Position numbers and translations under genes: made by a program. Source: Candidatus Nanopelagicales bacterium (GTDB lineage: Bacteria > Actinomycetota > Actinomycetes > S36-B12 > CAIYMF01). From it: a stretch of 64,000 bases of DNA. The notes below the pieces were generated by a model that was given only the letters and a program-made list of their open reading frames with translations, searched no databases and was not told where the DNA came from. Numbering within the stretch: the stretch's first letter is position 1; every line of letters starts with the position of its first letter. Positions 60,030 through 64,000 of this stretch are shown one piece after another. The stretch is taken from NCBI GenBank assembly GCA_017882705.1, contig JADGOZ010000059.1, positions 1 through 64,000 of the forward strand. Reading direction: 5' to 3'.

Positions 60030-61036
60030 CTCGCGCTCCCGTCAGAGTTGTCACCGTGGGCGCCGCCGCGGCGACCACCGGTCGTGTCCAGTGCCATCAG
60101 GCCGAGCAGCTCGTAGACGACGTTCGCCGCGGCGATGGTCGTGAGCTCGGCATGGTCGTACGCCGGCGCCACCTCGACGACGTCGCCGCCGACGAGGTTC
60201 AGGTCGGTGAAGCCGCGCAGGATCATCTGCAGCTCGCGCGACGTGAGACCACCGGGCTCCGGCGTACCGGTGCCCGGCGCGTGCGCCGGGTCGAGGACGT
60301 CGATGTCGATGGAGACGTAGACCGGCCGGTTGCCGACCCGCTCACGGACCTTGTCGATCGCCTCGTCGACCCCCTTGCGAGCGACGTCCTCGGTGCTCAC
60401 GATGGCGAACCCGAGGTCCTGGTCGTCGATGAGGTCCTGTGCCGAGTAGAGCGGTCCGCGGATGCCGACGTGCGCGGAGACGTCGAGGTCGAGAAGGCCC
60501 TCCTCGACGGCGCGCCGGAACGGGGTCCCGTGCGTGTAGGGCGCACCGAAGTACGTGTCCCAGGTGTCGAGGTGCGCGTCGAAGTGCACGAGCGCGATCG
60601 GCCCGTGCTCGGCCGCGAACGCACGTAGGAGGGGCAGGGCCACCGTGTGGTCGCCACCGATCGTGACGATGCGATCTGCCTTCGTGAGAAGCGATCGCGC
60701 CGCGGCCTCGACCTGTCCGACGGCCGCCACGAGATCGAACGGGTTCACGGCGACGTCGCCCGCATCGACGACCTGGTGGACGTCCCACGGGTTCACGTCG
60801 AGCGCCGGGTGGTAGGGCCGCAGCAGCTTCGAGCCCGCGCGGATCCCCTGAGGTCCGAACCGGGCTCCAGGTCGGTAGGAGACGCCGGAGTCGAACGGGA
60901 TGCCGAGGACGGCGACACCCGCATGATCGACCTGGTCGAGCCGCGGGAGCCGGGCGAACGTGTCCGGACCCACGAACCGGGGGACCTCCGCGGCGTTCGG
61001 CGGCCCGAGGGGCCGGCTCGGCTCGTCGGCGGTCAT
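60026..61036 (-). CDS. Agmatinase / ureohydrolase family protein
   Basis: [52 protein letters not shown] (Mn ligands). Confidence 0.94.
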   Translation of the reverse strand: MTADEPSRPLGPPNAAEVPRFVGPDTFARLPRLDQVDHAGVAVLGIPFDSGVSYRPGARFGPQGIRAGSKLLRPYHPALDVNPWDVHQVVDAGDVAVNPFDLVAAVGQVEAAARSLLTKADRIVTIGGDHTVALPLLRAFAAEHGPIALVHFDAHLDTWDTYFGAPYTHGTPFRRAVEEGLLDLDVSAHVGIRGPLYSAQDLIDDQDLGFAIVSTEDVARKGVDEAIDKVRERVGNRPVYVSIDIDVLDPAHAPGTGTPEPGGLTSRELQMILRGFTDLNLVGGDVVEVAPAYDHAELTTIAAANVVYELLGLMALDTTGGRRGGAHGDNSDGSAR

Positions 61037-61434
61037 GCGTCCTCCTGGGGATCGGGCGAGAGGTGCTCGTGCACCGCCACCCACGTGTCGTCCGGCGTGC
61101 GCCGGAACACGATGGTCTCGCGCTCGCGCTGCGTCTCCGGCACGCCCGCGAGGCGAGTCCGGACCCGGTGCGTGAGGACCGCGACGTCCGGGCTGACGAG
61201 GTCGATGCGCCGGTCGCGCGTGTCGCACCCGTCGACGTGGAACCCGTCGGCCTCCCACATCGCCCACTCCTGCTCGTAGGACGCACGCGACGCGAGGAGC
61301 TCCGGGCTGGTGTGGAACAGGAAGGTGGCGTCCGGCGCGAAGCACGCGAAGTACCCGTCGCGGTCGTGCGCGGCGAACGCCCCGAGCAGGCGGTCGGCCG
61401 CCGCCGTCACGGCGGCGAGCTCGTCCGTCGTCAT
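61033..61434 (-). CDS. SnoaL/NTF2-like nuclear transport factor family protein
   Basis: [27 protein letters not shown]; start overlaps permease stop. Confidence 0.78.
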   Translation of the reverse strand: MTTDELAAVTAAADRLLGAFAAHDRDGYFACFAPDATFLFHTSPELLASRASYEQEWAMWEADGFHVDGCDTRDRRIDLVSPDVAVLTHRVRTRLAGVPETQRERETIVFRRTPDDTWVAVHEHLSPDPQEDA

Positions 61435-62882
61435 CGCGCGGCACCCGTGTCGTGGAGCACCTGCTCGCTCGCCTCGATCGCGACCGACTCGGCCTCGAGG
61501 TCGAGGGACCGGGTGAACACGAAGTAGAGGCCCCCCGCGACGACCATGCCGACGATCCACGAGATGTCGACGAGCTGGAGGTAGTCGTTCGCGACGAACC
61601 CGACGTACGTCGTGCCGACCACCATGAACGGGAACTCGACGAGGATGCCGACGAGGAACGCGACCACGCCGCGCCAGGCCCAGGAGCCGTAGATCCCGTT
61701 CGGGGTGAACAGGTCGGTGATCGCGTAGTGGCCGCGACGCACGAAGAAGTAGTCCATCAGGTTGATCGCCGTCCACGGCGCCAGCAGGTAGAGCATCACG
61801 AGGAGGCTGTTGCTCAGGGTCGACGACGCGTTCTCCAGGACGTTGCCCAGCAGCAGCCAGACCACGGCGAGCACGATGATCACGACTACGCGGATCCGTC
61901 GCGAGGGCTTCACCGGACGTAGCGAGTCGATGCCGGTCACGATCGTGAGCATGCCGCTGTAGGCGTTGAGGCCCATGGTCGCGACCAGCGCGAGGACGGA
62001 GAGGACGGCGAGGATCCCGCCGAGCCCGCCGACCACGTTGTTGCCCGCGTTGTAGATGCCGAGCAGCGGGTCGGAGACGCCGAGCGCGGACCCCAGCCAC
62101 GCGCCGAGCGGGATGAGCCAGATCGGCGAACCGGCGGCACCGAGGAACACCGAGGTGACGATGGCGCTGACCTTGGTGTCCTTCGGCAGGTAGCGCGAGT
62201 AGTCGGAGACGTACGGCGCGTACGTGATGTTGTACGACGCCGCGACGGTGAACATCCCGAGGAACCCGGCGACCGTCATCTCGGTCGGCGCGGCCGCCTG
62301 GCCGCCTGCGTGCCCGGTCACGATCCCGATCGTGAGCACGACCCAGAAGGGCAGCGACACCCAGAACAGCACCTGGAACACCCGGTGCAGCCAGTCGTGA
62401 CCGTAGATCGCGAGGACGGTGCCGATCACCGTGATCGCGACGGCGACCGTCGTCGCGTTCCATCCGAAGATGCCGTTGAGGCCGAGCTTGATGATCACCG
62501 TGTCGACGACGTTGAACATGACGAACGTGAACGCGGTCGCGACGAGTGCGAGGATCACGCCGCGGTAGCCGAGCTGGGCGCGCGACTGCACCATCTGCGG
62601 AAGGCCGAAGGTGGGGCCCTGCGAGGCGTGGAACGCCATGAACACGGTGCCGAACAGGATGCCGAGGATGCCCGCGATCGCCGTCTGCACGAGCGAGAGC
62701 CCGAAGACCGTCGGCCCCAGCACCCCGATGCCGACGGTGAAGGGCTGGAAGTTGCCGAGGAACCAGAACGGTCCCTGCATCCAGACCCGGCCGTGCCGCT
62801 CGGTCTCCGGGATCCAGTCGATCGACCGGGACTCGATGCCCCCGACGACCGCTGGTCCGCGCTCGCTCACGACCTCCGCCAT
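61431..62882 (-). CDS. Purine/cytosine permease (NCS1 family)
   Basis: [42 protein letters not shown]-type polytopic membrane profile; ATG 62882. Confidence 0.9.
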   Translation of the reverse strand: MAEVVSERGPAVVGGIESRSIDWIPETERHGRVWMQGPFWFLGNFQPFTVGIGVLGPTVFGLSLVQTAIAGILGILFGTVFMAFHASQGPTFGLPQMVQSRAQLGYRGVILALVATAFTFVMFNVVDTVIIKLGLNGIFGWNATTVAVAITVIGTVLAIYGHDWLHRVFQVLFWVSLPFWVVLTIGIVTGHAGGQAAAPTEMTVAGFLGMFTVAASYNITYAPYVSDYSRYLPKDTKVSAIVTSVFLGAAGSPIWLIPLGAWLGSALGVSDPLLGIYNAGNNVVGGLGGILAVLSVLALVATMGLNAYSGMLTIVTGIDSLRPVKPSRRIRVVVIIVLAVVWLLLGNVLENASSTLSNSLLVMLYLLAPWTAINLMDYFFVRRGHYAITDLFTPNGIYGSWAWRGVVAFLVGILVEFPFMVVGTTYVGFVANDYLQLVDISWIVGMVVAGGLYFVFTRSLDLEAESVAIEASEQVLHDTGAAR

Positions 62883-62960
62883 GGTGCCTCCCGATCTCGC
62901 TGACGCCCGCCGTGGGTGCCTGCCTGGTCGGATGCTCCTGGGTCGGGGCGATCCGCCGCG

Positions 62961-63008
62961 CTGGAGGAACCTGGCGAGTTCTCCCATCATCACTGTAGAT
63001 TCCTCCAG
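62961..63008. promoter_or_regulatory. Inverted repeat in the permease/PucR divergent region
   Basis: CTGGAGGAA (62961-62969) / TTCCTCCAG (63000-63008), perfect 9-bp arms. Confidence 0.4.
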
Positions 63009-64000
63009 TGCCCACGACGATCCGCGACCTGCTCGAGGAGCCGACCCTCGGCCTCGAGCTGCTCGTGGACGGCGACCTCGACCGGGAGATCCGGTGGGTC
63101 CACGTGACCGAGCTCGCCGATGCCTCGCCCTACCTCGTGGGCGACGAGTTCGTCCTCACCGCGGGCGTCTGGCGCGGCCGACGCAGCTCCGCGGAGGGGT
63201 TCGTCCGCGCGCTGCGCAGCCGCGACGTGGCGGGGATCGGCTACGGCCTCCTGGTCGGCGACCCTGGCGTGCCACCGGCCGTGGTGCGGGCCTGCCGCGA
63301 GAACGGCGTACCGCTCCTGGTCGTCCCGCTCACGACGCCGTTCGTCGCGATCTCTCAGTGGTTCGTGGAGCGGCTGAGCGCCGATCGCGAGGGCGCCCTG
63401 CGCGCGACGCTCACGCTGACGTCGGACCTGATCTCGGCCGCCGAGAACTCGTCGGCGGCGGCGGCACTCTCCTCGGTCGCGCGCATCCTGCGCCGGTCCA
63501 CGGGCCGCGACGTCTGGATCGCCGACGCAGTCGGGCGTCCGCTCGCCCACGCGGGCGTCACGCCGGATGCTGCGGTTCGCGAGCGCGCAGCTGCGGCAGC
63601 GGCGGGTGGTCGCGCGGTGGTCGACGGCTGGGCCGTCGAGCCGGTCGGGACCCGGGCCTCCCCCGACGCGGTCATCGCGGTGGCGACGGCCGACGAGGAC
63701 GACCTCGAGGTCCGCTCGCGCATCGATGCGGCGCGCCCGGTGGTGAGCCTCGTCCTGGCGCGCGAACGTGCGGTCAAGGAGTCCGAGCGCCGGCTGGCCG
63801 GAGAGGTCGTGTCGCTGGTGCTCGGCCGGCAGGTGGAGGCCGCTGCAGCTCGGATGGCCTCCTATGGCCTCGATCCCTCGTCGGCGCTGCTCCCGCTCGT
63901 GTGCGCGGTCACCCACCGCGAGCACGCGCTCGAGTCGGCCGAGCGATGGCTCGACGGCAGCCGCACGAACGGCGTCCTGGCCCTGCGTGGCGACGAGCTG
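63008..64000 (+). CDS. PucR family transcriptional regulator, 3' end beyond the window; not in the ORF track because no stop is reached
   Basis: GTG 63008: VPTTIRDLLEEPTLGLELLVDGDLDREIRWVHVTELADASPYLVGDEFVLTAGVW (PucR N-terminal domain); 331 open codons. Confidence 0.88.
   Translation, partial: MPTTIRDLLEEPTLGLELLVDGDLDREIRWVHVTELADASPYLVGDEFVLTAGVWRGRRSSAEGFVRALRSRDVAGIGYGLLVGDPGVPPAVVRACRENGVPLLVVPLTTPFVAISQWFVERLSADREGALRATLTLTSDLISAAENSSAAAALSSVARILRRSTGRDVWIADAVGRPLAHAGVTPDAAVRERAAAAAAGGRAVVDGWAVEPVGTRASPDAVIAVATADEDDLEVRSRIDAARPVVSLVLARERAVKESERRLAGEVVSLVLGRQVEAAAARMASYGLDPSSALLPLVCAVTHREHALESAERWLDGSRTNGVLALRGDEL

Overview
A 64 kb high-GC chromosomal window from an actinobacterium, probably Nocardioides-like; the lineage is inferred from gene content and order, not searched. 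It is almost entirely dense, oriented, single-copy protein-coding genes. I saw no rRNA, tRNA, CRISPR array, prophage or transposase. Main blocks: (1) a minus-strand rex-hemA-hemC-hemD-hemB-hemL-phosphatase-TlpA operon; (2) acyl-ACP desaturase, glutaredoxin-like protein, acyl-CoA ligase; (3) a block resembling the mycobacterial Rv0496-Rv0502 region: ppx, P-type ATPase, sugar isomerase, TetR, PRODH, proC, acuC-like, HTH, bS22 (32 aa, absent from the ORF track), epimerase, acyltransferase; (4) radA-disA, preceded by a two-gene cassette bounded by 53-nt inverted palindromic repeats; (5) metabolic genes: OYE, FAD oxidase/ALDH7-like pair, TPP enzyme, L,D-transpeptidase, DEAD helicase; (6) a tandem pair of S51-peptidase-like genes, one fused to a CysRS-like C-terminal domain; (7) a coupled glycosyltransferase / glucosamine-kinase-like / SIS-domain operon; (8) an MMPL/MarR pair with duplicated palindromic operators; (9) a nitrogen-catabolism-like cluster: ADH, amidase, USP, agmatinase family, SnoaL-like, NCS1 permease, PucR. 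The best leads for undescribed biology are the intergenic mini-ORF plus candidate structured RNA at about 45.19-45.38 kb, the inverted-repeat-bounded cassette at 25.24-26.97 kb, the S51/CysS-C fusion pair, and the GlcN-kinase-like operon. Most very long overlapping ORFs in the track are antisense artefacts of high GC.
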